Below, in pieces: positions 1-6,959 of a stretch of DNA of 21,372 bases; within the stretch, counting starts at the first letter, position 1, and the number at the start of each line of letters is the position of its first letter. The notes beneath the pieces are model-generated. The model searched no databases. It worked only from the letters and a program-made list of their open reading frames with translations, and had not been told where the DNA came from. A program made the translations under genes and the position numbers. The DNA lies in NCBI GenBank assembly GCA_034429475.1, contig DAOUGD010000107.1:1-21372 (forward strand). Reading direction: 5' to 3'. The DNA comes from JAKQHY01 sp034429475. Lineage in GTDB: Bacteria; Chloroflexota; Anaerolineae; B4-G1; SLSP01.

Positions 1-62
1 GGGGCGCAGCCCCGCCACAAAAATCGCCCTTAAAACGCCGCTTTAGCGGCAAAACAGGCAGT
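1..62 (-). repeat. Left-edge copy of a hairpin / GATTTTTGT element
   Basis: Read on the minus strand, this stretch has a perfect 6-2-6 hairpin GCCGCT-AA-AGCGGC (37-50), an 11-nt spacer, GATTTTTGT (17-25) and a second hairpin GGGGC-TGC-GCCCC (1-13). The same order of parts occurs at the right end of the window (21321-21372) in inverted orientation. Both copies lie downstream of a gene and read in that gene's direction. It is probably a dispersed intergenic element, possibly working as a 3' end or terminator structure; the function is inference. Confidence 0.6.
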
Positions 63-133
63 CTGACGGGCGGTACTTTTCGAAATGCGATAGCCCTGGT
101 AGGCGGGGGGCGGTCGTGACTGTCTTCAAAGCG

Positions 134-172
134 TGTTTTTCGGTTGCGGATGGCGACTGCAACCGAAAAACA
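134..172. repeat. 14-bp perfect inverted repeat downstream of the glycosidase-like gene
   Basis: TGTTTTTCGGTTGC (134-147) and GCAACCGAAAAACA (159-172) are perfect reverse complements around an 11-nt loop. The hairpin lies 36 nt past the stop of the minus-strand gene at 208. It could end that transcript, but there is no U-run after the stem (the T-tract is inside it), so it is not a classical intrinsic terminator. A hairpin of similar design lies at 5156-5188. Apart from this and the edge element, 1-207 holds nothing I recognise. Confidence 0.6.
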
Positions 173-207
173 GTGCCTTTAGAAAAACTGCAAGTGCAAA
201 GCAAGAC

Positions 208-3200
208 TCACTCGTCTTTCAGAGCAATAATGCGGGCGGCGAGATCGGGTAGATGCGGGCGATAGTCCATTTCATCCCATCTATCTGAACCAGACCCTCC
301 CAGGGTGAAAATGGTCATACCCAGCACGTAGTCGTCTTCGCGCAGGCGGTCGTCGTACCAGCTCATTTCCTCGACAAAGATTCGGTCTCGTTCAGCCGGA
401 TTATCCGTCAACAACAAATTACATTCACTGATCACCAGGGGGATGACCTCATTACGCGGGATTAAGATGTCGCGGTATAAATAGCGATACCGACCGGTCA
501 GGTCGCCGCGATCCGGGTAATGGGGAATAGTGGGGTCGTCGAGGGGCTGTCCGGGATATTGCGGCAGGGGATTGCCCCAGCCCTGGCTCATCGGATAGGC
601 GTACTCATGCAGCGCGAGGATGTGCCCGCCCTGCTTGGCGCGGGCAAAAACGCCGGTTTCCGCGATGGCCTGCCATTCGTAAATCTCTGGGACGCCCATG
701 CTGTAAGAGAAAAGGGCCACTTTATAGCCATGGCGTTCGGCAATATTCATCACTTCAATGAAGAATTGCGCCAGCCAGACATGGCCCTCAATGCTGGGCG
801 GGTCCACTTCGTTGAGCACTTCCCAATAGTCTACGTAGCCCTGATGCGGCGCCCACACAGACATATGCTTCTCCATGTGGCGCGCCGCAGCCTCTTGAAC
901 GTCGCCGCTGGTATTCACTGTCTCCCAGACAGGGTCACACCAGCGCCCGATGGTGATGGTTTCGGGCGAAATTTGCTTGACCCGCTGCAAGTAGCCAAAG
1001 CTCAATCCTTTGACGACAGCGACGTGCCCGCCGCCATCGTGGACGGCCTGCACGAAGTCGGTAGTTCCGCCATCGGCAATCGCGTGAATGCCCAGCTTGG
1101 ATGGGCCATGAGGGGTGTCGGAATAGGGCAGGGAGGAATAAGCGCGCAGCACCAACGGCAAGAAGACACGCGCCAGACGAGGCCGCGCCTTGACGACGAC
1201 GGTGATGAGCTGCGGCGCGTTCAGGACATTCGTTGGGAAGGTCGAGATCCACACGGTACTGGTAAAATCGCCGACCCACAGCATGGTGGTGTTGGAGTAA
1301 GGGGAAATGTGGAGAGCGGTCGGTTCGATCACCACCCACAAGGGATCCCCCGGCACGCCAGACGTGACCGGCAGCGTCGGAGTGAGCAAACTCTCAGGCG
1401 CGACCTGCGCTGTCCAGGTAAACGTTCCGGGGCCACTGTTGCTCACGATGAAAGAGGCCGTCAACACGCGCGGCGCGCTTAAATCTACGAACAGGGTTTG
1501 CTGCAATGGCGCGACGTCCAGGATAGGGGTGAGGGATATACCAGGGCGTTTATCCAGCGACTGGACGGCGGTGTAAGCCAGCGTCGGCGCTCCCAAATAA
1601 GTCCCGTCGGCGCGCCGGAGCGCGTAGTAGCGGCTATGCTGACAGGGCAGCTCCGGGCGATAGTCGTGCCAGTCCAGGTTCCAAATGAACATCCCCTGCA
1701 TCCAGGGCCAATACCGGTCGGCGTACTGATACGCGCGCACCAGATAGTCGGCTTGCTGCTGACCGCTGACTTCCTGCCAACGGAAGTAGGTTTCGTAATC
1801 GCCGTTCCCGTAACAGGTTTCCACCCCGTCCTCTTCGGGGTGGCGGATCCAGTTGAACTCAGTCGCCCAGACCGGCATATCGGCAAAGCCAGCATCCACC
1901 AGGAGGGTGTGCATCACTTCGGCGCCGCGGAAAGCGAAGCCATTGTCAACCGTCTCCGGGTCTTGTTCGGGCGGATAGGCAAAGCCATAGGGGTGATAGC
2001 CGAAAGCGTCCATACAATCGCCGGCGCCGTTGGCCAGCATCGCCTGGAGGTAGGTGCGCTCGTCCATCGCCGCGCCGTCGTTGCCCTCCCAGCCGTCCAC
2101 ACTGGCGGTGATGCGTCCGGTGGGCGCCAACCCGCCGCTGACGATGAAGGCGCCAGGATCAACGGCGCGGATGCGCTCCTGGGCCACGCACAGCATCTCG
2201 GCAAAACGCGCCGGGTCGGGCGTACCCCCATTCCAGAAGTCGTCCAGATTAGGTTCGTTGCAAATCTCATACGCTTCTACTTTCCCCAACCCCGCGCGCG
2301 CCACCGTTTCAACGTGGTCACCCCAGACTTCGAGGTCGGTGAGGCTGTCGCCTTCACAGTTGATCAGGTACAGGGTGTGAGAGGGCAGCGCCGTGGGCGG
2401 CATCAGCATTTGATACTCTTCCTGCATGTACTCTTCCCACACCTTGACCCACTCAAATCCCAGCGGCGCGAACAGCTCATCCACCCGGCCATAATCGCGG
2501 ACGTTGAGTCCATAGCCCAAATGGGGAGCCGGTAAAACGGCATACTGACAACCGGCGTTGTTGATGGCAATCAGCGCATCGCCACCGGCATCCATAAAGG
2601 CCACCGAGAGCTGCGCGAGAGGACGACGGCCGGTCAAGGTTGTCAGAGTGTAGGGCGTGAAGGGCTGCATAGCCGGGAGCGTGCGCTGCACCAATGGAAC
2701 GCACGTCAGGGCATCCCACACGCTCAGGAGGGTCTCGCTGACAGGGTAAGAAGCCGTTGTGTGCAGTTCGACCTGGGCGACACCGTTGTTCTCCGTGAGG
2801 CGCAAAGCGCCCTCGGCATTAGCCTGCGTGACGCCGCTCACGTCCCGCAGGGGATACCAGAATTCCGTCCACGAGAGGGTCTGCCCGGCAGCCAGGCTCG
2901 CCGTATCCCAGAACGTCGGGGCGACGCCGCCGTGCAGTTCCACGCCGCCGGAACCATCGTCAGTCCAGGACGACGAGGGCAGCGGGCTGCTCCAGCCGTA
3001 GCCAAAGCCCTTGGCGCCCCGCGTCACCTCCGAGGGGAAGACGCGGAACATCCCCGCGCCCCAATCCTGGCTGTACACGCCGACAAAATCGGCGGCGGCC
3101 TGGGGGTATTCAAAGAAGCCGAGCCACTCACGCCAGTTCTCCAGGCGCGAGTAGTCCACGCCGTCGTGGATCGGCCAATCGAATTGGTGATCCGGGCCGG

Positions 3201-4026
3201 TGGGAGTGGGTTGACCAGGAGGCAAGATGCGGCCGTCGCCGGTGGAGTGCAGCGTCATTTCATCTGCATTAAATACGAAAGTCAGATCGCCCGAAGGCTG
3301 ATTGAGCGCGCCGGGTGCAAGCGTGGCGTTGTCCCAGAATTTGTAGGTGACGGAGACGGCGGTTGGGTTTTCAAGATGGGGCGTCACCGCCAGATAGGCG
3401 CGTTCCGCCGGCAGGTACAGGTCTATCATCGCGCGCAGCCGGTCGGTGCGGTCAGTATCCCAGATGGTGATCGTCACGCCCGCCGTGCTAGTGATGGCCT
3501 CCCATTGCCAGGGGATTCCCCACTCATAGCCGTGTTCCTCCACCGGCAAGCACCACTCGATGCCGCCGACGGCCAGCCACCAGCCCTGCTCCGGCGGCCC
3601 CCAGTGCGTCGGCTTAATCACCGGGTTCTGGTAAAGGTGGTTTTCGCCGGTCGCCTTGTCTATGATCTGGTACACGCGCCCCCCCAACTCCGGCATCACC
3701 GTGACCGTCAGATAGTCGTTCTCCATCACCAGCAGGGTATACTCCCTGGGAAGCGGGTTGGTATGAGGATAAGCGTTCCAATCCAAAACGGTGTAGGTCA
3801 TGTTGTAGGTGGGCGTGAAAACTTCGCTCAAATAGGCGTGGTAGGGATACGTGGGGATGGTAATCGTGGTGGTGTAGAAACGGGCCGTGGCAGTGACAAC
3901 CTGGGTCAAAGGAGTAGGAGCGGGGACAGAGAGTGTTTTGCTGTACGCTGGCTCACTCTGCGCCACCACCATCTCCAATGCGAGAAAGCCCAAACCAAAT
4001 ACGATAAGTAGTCGCCAATAACGCAT
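208..4026 (-). CDS. Secreted protein with a DUF5107-like N-terminal region and two glycosidase-like TIM barrels
   Basis: A 1272-residue exported protein. Residues 1-22 form a signal peptide (basic start, hydrophobic core, cleavage near VVA-QS). Residues about 95-395 resemble the DUF5107/aldose-epimerase-like beta-sandwich found with carbohydrate enzymes (MPELGGRVYQIIDKATG). Residues about 500-830 look like a clan-A glycoside hydrolase barrel: CNEP gives a candidate acid/base Glu591 and VWATEFNW a candidate nucleophile Glu723. A beta-sandwich linker (about 835-948) and the patch RVFLPLVLR (953-961) lead to a second barrel (about 975-1270) with WEVLNEVDPP (Glu1073) and PLVISECN (Glu1201). ATG 4026 follows a strong GGAGGAGG ribosome site. 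The substrate cannot be named; GH39/GH5-like polysaccharide or glycoside cleavage outside the cell is inferred. The gene stands alone, divergent from the metallo-hydrolase gene. Confidence 0.8.
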   Translation of the reverse strand: MRYWRLLIVFGLGFLALEMVVAQSEPAYSKTLSVPAPTPLTQVVTATARFYTTTITIPTYPYHAYLSEVFTPTYNMTYTVLDWNAYPHTNPLPREYTLLVMENDYLTVTVMPELGGRVYQIIDKATGENHLYQNPVIKPTHWGPPEQGWWLAVGGIEWCLPVEEHGYEWGIPWQWEAITSTAGVTITIWDTDRTDRLRAMIDLYLPAERAYLAVTPHLENPTAVSVTYKFWDNATLAPGALNQPSGDLTFVFNADEMTLHSTGDGRILPPGQPTPTGPDHQFDWPIHDGVDYSRLENWREWLGFFEYPQAAADFVGVYSQDWGAGMFRVFPSEVTRGAKGFGYGWSSPLPSSSWTDDGSGGVELHGGVAPTFWDTASLAAGQTLSWTEFWYPLRDVSGVTQANAEGALRLTENNGVAQVELHTTASYPVSETLLSVWDALTCVPLVQRTLPAMQPFTPYTLTTLTGRRPLAQLSVAFMDAGGDALIAINNAGCQYAVLPAPHLGYGLNVRDYGRVDELFAPLGFEWVKVWEEYMQEEYQMLMPPTALPSHTLYLINCEGDSLTDLEVWGDHVETVARAGLGKVEAYEICNEPNLDDFWNGGTPDPARFAEMLCVAQERIRAVDPGAFIVSGGLAPTGRITASVDGWEGNDGAAMDERTYLQAMLANGAGDCMDAFGYHPYGFAYPPEQDPETVDNGFAFRGAEVMHTLLVDAGFADMPVWATEFNWIRHPEEDGVETCYGNGDYETYFRWQEVSGQQQADYLVRAYQYADRYWPWMQGMFIWNLDWHDYRPELPCQHSRYYALRRADGTYLGAPTLAYTAVQSLDKRPGISLTPILDVAPLQQTLFVDLSAPRVLTASFIVSNSGPGTFTWTAQVAPESLLTPTLPVTSGVPGDPLWVVIEPTALHISPYSNTTMLWVGDFTSTVWISTFPTNVLNAPQLITVVVKARPRLARVFLPLVLRAYSSLPYSDTPHGPSKLGIHAIADGGTTDFVQAVHDGGGHVAVVKGLSFGYLQRVKQISPETITIGRWCDPVWETVNTSGDVQEAAARHMEKHMSVWAPHQGYVDYWEVLNEVDPPSIEGHVWLAQFFIEVMNIAERHGYKVALFSYSMGVPEIYEWQAIAETGVFARAKQGGHILALHEYAYPMSQGWGNPLPQYPGQPLDDPTIPHYPDRGDLTGRYRYLYRDILIPRNEVIPLVISECNLLLTDNPAERDRIFVEEMSWYDDRLREDDYVLGMTIFTLGGSGSDRWDEMDYRPHLPDLAARIIALKDE

Positions 4027-4072
4027 CGTACCCTCCTCCAGGTATGTTTACCGGTCGCCTGATATTCTTTAC

Positions 4073-4102
4073 ATTATGCCCCGTTTTAAAGAATTGTGAT
4101 AA
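4073..4102 (-). promoter_or_regulatory. Weak candidate promoter for the glycosidase-like gene
   Basis: On the minus strand TTATCA (4097-4102) and CATAAT (4073-4078) are separated by 18 nt and lie about 50 nt upstream of the ATG at 4026. The match to the sigma-70 consensus is partial, so this is only a candidate. A short dyad TTGCG-TTAAAG-CGCAA lies just upstream and could be an operator. Confidence 0.3.
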
Positions 4103-4172
4103 CGGTTGCGTTAAAGCGCAATGTCTATCGCTATCCAGGGCAGCCGCCGGGTTCATGTTATGTAAAGTAGTC

Positions 4173-4201
4173 TTGACTTTCCATTATGAATGTGTTATTC
4201 T
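4173..4201 (+). promoter_or_regulatory. Sigma-70-type promoter for the MBL-fold hydrolase gene
   Basis: TTGACT (4173-4178) and TATTCT (4196-4201) are separated by exactly 17 nt. Transcription would start near 4208 and give a leader of about 75 nt. It is the only good promoter match in the divergent gap 4027-4285. Confidence 0.6.
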
Positions 4202-4232
4202 CAAACTGTTAATCAAATTCGTTTTGCCTTCC

Positions 4233-4264
4233 CTATCTGCCAACAGTCTCTTCATGGCAGATAG
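4233..4264 (+). promoter_or_regulatory. Leader hairpin just before the MBL-fold gene
   Basis: CTATCTGCCA (4233-4242) and TGGCAGATAG (4255-4264) are perfect 10-bp arms around a 12-nt loop. The hairpin lies between the predicted promoter and the start codon. It could control translation or serve as a dimer-binding operator. No U-run follows, so it is not an intrinsic terminator. Confidence 0.5.
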
Positions 4265-4285
4265 CCGGCAGTGATTGAGAGTTGT

Positions 4286-5128
4286 ATGTATTGGGAACGT
4301 GTTTCTGAAAAAATTTATCTGTTTACCAGCGATCGCTACGCGCTGGTTAACTCAGTTGCCGTCCTCACAGATGCCGGGATTATTGTGATAGATGCGCTCC
4401 CCTTCCCCGACGAAGCCGAACAGATCGCGCGTTTTCTGGCGCTGCGCACAGGATTGGGCTTTCATTCCATGATTTTGACTCACCATCACATGGATCATGC
4501 TTATGGGCTATTTGCGTTCCCGGATTCTCTGGATGTCATCGCGCATGAACGTTGTCGCCAAAAGCTGCTGGAGGTGGGGGAAAGTTCGCTGCAAGAAGCG
4601 CGACGGAGTGACCCAGTCTTTGATCAGGTTACGCTGCGGATACCGACGGTCACCTTTGCCGAAGGGGAAATGCAGCTCAACGCGGGCGACAAGGCATTTC
4701 GACTGTTCTCATTGCCCGGCCACACCGACGACAACATCGGCATCTTTATGGAAGAAGAACGCATCCTCGTGGCCGGCGACGCCGTGATGGCGATTCCCAT
4801 TATCGCCGATGGCAACTGGCAGCAGGCCGTGGACAGCCTGAAAGTCATCCGCGAAATGTCGCCAGAGACCATTATCCAGGGACACGGGGAAGTCATTCTA
4901 CGCGGCGAGGTCAAGACCGTCCTCAACCGTTACATCGCCTACCTGGAATGTGTGCGCGACAAGGCCGCCCGCCTCCTGCGTCTGGGACGAGATCGCAAGC
5001 AACTTTGGAACATTCCCCTGGAAGACTGCGGCCTGGAGCGCGTGCCCCTGGGCATCGCCAGCCACCGCCTGCACGTCGCCAATTTGTTGAGCATCTACGA
5101 CAAGTTGAAAGCCGCCCAATCAACGTAA
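4286..5128 (+). CDS. MBL-fold metallo-hydrolase
   Basis: A 280-residue metallo-beta-lactamase-fold hydrolase. The metal ligands are visible: H66-x-H68-x-D70-H71 in THHHMDH, His146 in LPGHTDDN, Asp165 in VAGDAVM and His200 in QGHGE. That is a full dinuclear zinc set, so the enzyme is probably active. The glyoxalase II-like or quinoprotein-relay-like layout does not identify the substrate. There is no signal peptide, so it is probably cytoplasmic. I chose ATG 4286 (MYWERVSEKIYLF), preceded by GAGAG, over the in-frame GTG at 4271, which lacks a ribosome site and would add five residues. A promoter and leader hairpin precede the gene, and the recombinase gene follows 89 nt downstream in the same direction. 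Confidence 0.85.
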   Translation: MYWERVSEKIYLFTSDRYALVNSVAVLTDAGIIVIDALPFPDEAEQIARFLALRTGLGFHSMILTHHHMDHAYGLFAFPDSLDVIAHERCRQKLLEVGESSLQEARRSDPVFDQVTLRIPTVTFAEGEMQLNAGDKAFRLFSLPGHTDDNIGIFMEEERILVAGDAVMAIPIIADGNWQQAVDSLKVIREMSPETIIQGHGEVILRGEVKTVLNRYIAYLECVRDKAARLLRLGRDRKQLWNIPLEDCGLERVPLGIASHRLHVANLLSIYDKLKAAQST

Positions 5129-5155
5129 CCGCAAAACACCATGCGCTTTTCACAC

Positions 5156-5188
5156 TTTTCGGGTTCGGGCACAGTCCGAACCCGAAAA
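5156..5188. repeat. 13-bp perfect hairpin between the hydrolase and recombinase genes
   Basis: TTTTCGGGTTCGG (5156-5168) and CCGAACCCGAAAA (5176-5188) pair perfectly around a 7-nt loop. It starts 27 nt after the hydrolase stop and ends 29 nt before the recombinase ATG. The stem is strong enough to act as a terminator or RNA stabiliser, but the T-tract lies in the left arm rather than after the stem. Its design resembles the hairpin at 134-172. Confidence 0.6.
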
Positions 5189-5217
5189 ATATTCAAGCGA
5201 CTCTCAAGGTTCCTCCG

Positions 5218-6123
5218 ATGGCCCCGTTGGATAAACTCTTAGTCCAGTACCTCAAATTCCTGGAACGCGAAAATTCCTCGCCCTACACCGTCAAAAATTA
5301 CGGCACGGACATTGGGCAATTCCTGGACTATTGCGCCGAGCACAACATCACAACCTTGCCGGGATTGGATCGAGAGGTCGTGCGAGATTATCTGGCCGAA
5401 CTGAACGACGTAGGATACGCCGAAGCCAGCATTGCCCGGCGCGTCTTTGAATTGCGCGCTTTCGGCGACTACTTGCTGCACACCGAAGCCTGGACGGAGA
5501 ACATGTTCCGCCGCATCCACGCGCCGCGCGTGCCGCGCCGCCTGCCGCGCTACCTCACCCAGGCGGAAATAGCGCAACTGCTGGCCGTACCGGATCACGT
5601 CTCGCCTCAGGGCCAGCGGGATTGGGCGATTCTGGAGACGCTGTACGCGGCCGGGGTGCGGGTCAGCGAGCTGGTTGGCCTGAGCCTGCGCGATGTCAAC
5701 TTGAACGCCGGCGAGCTGCGCGTTATCGGTAAGGGGAACAAGGAGCGGATCGCGCTCCTCGGCCAGCCGGCGGTGGCCGCGTTGCGCGCATACCTCCACG
5801 GCGGACGCGCCGCCTTGATGGGGACCCGCGCCTGCGATGCGCTGTTCCTGAACCGTTTTGGCAAGCGCCTATCGGTGCGGTCGGTCAGCGAGATGGTGCG
5901 CGAGGCCGGCATCGCGGCGGGGATTGCCCAGACGGTCACGCCGCACTTGCTGCGGCACACCTTCGCCACACATCTGTTGGACGGCGGCGCAAACTTGCGG
6001 GTAGTGCAGGAGTTGTTGGGACACGAGAATCCGGCCACCACTCAGATTTACGCCCACGTCTCGCAGCGGCGCGCGAGAGAGGTATATCAGCAGGCGCACC
6101 CCCGCGCCGGGGAAGGGTCTTAG
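5218..6123 (+). CDS. Site-specific tyrosine recombinase, XerC/XerD type
   Basis: A 301-residue tyrosine recombinase, the usual size for XerC/XerD. Residues about 1-95 form the SAM-like core-binding domain (LERENSSPYTVKNYGTDI). The catalytic domain carries all six expected residues: Arg148 (AGVRVSEL), Lys172 (IGKGNKER), His243 and Arg246 (TPHLLRHTFATHLL), His269 (LLGHE) and the nucleophile Tyr278 (TQIYAHVS). By family, it should resolve chromosome dimers at dif with FtsK. Telling XerC from XerD, or from a mobile-element integrase, needs a tree. The reading frame stays open upstream to 4948, but that part overlaps the hydrolase gene and the hairpin. ATG 5218, where homology begins, is the better start, with a weak AAGG ahead of it. 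No prophage or integron genes flank it. Confidence 0.85.
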   Translation: MAPLDKLLVQYLKFLERENSSPYTVKNYGTDIGQFLDYCAEHNITTLPGLDREVVRDYLAELNDVGYAEASIARRVFELRAFGDYLLHTEAWTENMFRRIHAPRVPRRLPRYLTQAEIAQLLAVPDHVSPQGQRDWAILETLYAAGVRVSELVGLSLRDVNLNAGELRVIGKGNKERIALLGQPAVAALRAYLHGGRAALMGTRACDALFLNRFGKRLSVRSVSEMVREAGIAAGIAQTVTPHLLRHTFATHLLDGGANLRVVQELLGHENPATTQIYAHVSQRRAREVYQQAHPRAGEGS

Positions 6124-6150
6124 GGCAAGGGCGCTTCCCAGCCATTCTAC

Positions 6151-6834
6151 TCAGCTATTCAACCGGTAGCCAACCCCGGCCTCAGTCAACAAAAGGGTAG
6201 GGTTGGCGGGATCGGCTTCCAGTTTGCGGCGCAGTTGGGCGATGTAGACGCGCAAATAGTGGGTTTCCGCCTCATACTCCGGCCCCCACACCTCCCGCAG
6301 CAGTTGGTGATGGGTCAACACTTTGCCGGCGTGCTGCGCTAACAGCCGCAACAAGGCGTATTCGGTCACAGTGAGACTGACCGGGCGGTCGTTGAGCGTG
6401 ACCAGCCGCCGCGCCATGTCTATTTTTAGCGCGCCGGTGCAAAACACAGGGGATTCTGATGTAGGGGTAGCGTGACGGAGCGCCAGCCGCAGCCGGGCCA
6501 ACAATTCCCCCAGACTGAATGGCTTGGTCAAATAATCGTCGGCGCCTGCGTCCAGCAGGGCGATTTTGTCGGTATCCGCGTTGCGCACGGTGAGAATAAT
6601 CACCGGCGTCTGCGTCCACTCGCGCAACCGTCGTAACACGGCCAGGCCATCCATATCCGGCAGCCCCAAATCCAACACGATCACGTCGGGGCGCAGCAGC
6701 GCGGCTTGCGTCAGGCCGTCAGCGCCGGTCGCCGCGGTGTGGACGCCATAACCGCTGGCTTCCAGGCTTACGTGCAAAAAGCGCCGGATGGACGCTTCGT
6801 CATCCACTACTAACACAACTGGACCATCAGACAT
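6151..6834 (-). CDS. kdpE: KdpE, response regulator of the potassium-uptake operon
   Basis: A 227-residue OmpR/KdpE-family regulator. The receiver domain (about 5-118) has the acidic pair DD11-12, phospho-acceptor Asp55 (VLDLGLPDMDG) and Lys104 (YLTKP). The C-terminal winged helix (about 130-225) has the typical LTVTEYALLRLL and THYLRVYIAQLRRKL segments. Phosphorylated by KdpD, it should activate the kdp promoter under K+ limitation. ATG 6834 has AGAGGC before it; the frame extends upstream to a TTG at 6867, but those 11 residues do not look like the domain. It is the last gene of kdpFABCDE, 125 nt after kdpD, and that gap is filled by a family-2 palindrome. The xer gene ends 27 nt away in convergent orientation. 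Confidence 0.93.
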   Translation of the reverse strand: MSDGPVVLVVDDEASIRRFLHVSLEASGYGVHTAATGADGLTQAALLRPDVIVLDLGLPDMDGLAVLRRLREWTQTPVIILTVRNADTDKIALLDAGADDYLTKPFSLGELLARLRLALRHATPTSESPVFCTGALKIDMARRLVTLNDRPVSLTVTEYALLRLLAQHAGKVLTHHQLLREVWGPEYEAETHYLRVYIAQLRRKLEADPANPTLLLTEAGVGYRLNS

Positions 6835-6876
6835 AGCGCCTCTGCATGGATTCGAGTATGTTTCCAATACATTGAG

Positions 6877-6926
6877 CGTAGTGCGTAGTCCGTAGTCCGT
6901 AGACGGAATACGCCCTACGCACTACG
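6877..6926. repeat. Family-2 palindromic repeat in the kdpD-kdpE gap
   Basis: CGTAGTGCGTAG (6877-6888) and CTACGCACTACG (6915-6926) are perfect 12-bp arms. Inner TCCGT/ACGGA arms (6889-6893, 6903-6907) add a second stem. The interior repeats GTAGTCCGTAGTCCGTAG. The flank ACGTTTCCATA (to about 6934) also occurs on the minus strand beside the copy in the kdpB-kdpC gap, so the two elements are related and inverted relative to each other. Confidence 0.7.
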
Positions 6927-6959
6927 TTTCCATAACTCATAGGAAATACCCCCATCAAC

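Noticed and set aside
2761..4011. Long open frame on the plus strand opposite the glycosidase-like gene (and similar antisense frames at 520-1482 and 1498-2535)
   Set aside because: It mirrors a clearly conserved minus-strand protein in GC-rich DNA. The translation is rich in Arg/Gly/His and shows no domain.
4948..5217. N-terminal extension of the recombinase frame
   Set aside because: It overlaps the MBL gene in another frame and crosses a hairpin. XerC/XerD homology begins at ATG 5218.
5129..5217. dif-like site beside the recombinase gene
   Set aside because: The dyad here has 13-bp arms and a 7-nt centre but does not resemble the conserved dif half-sites I know. It fits an RNA hairpin better.
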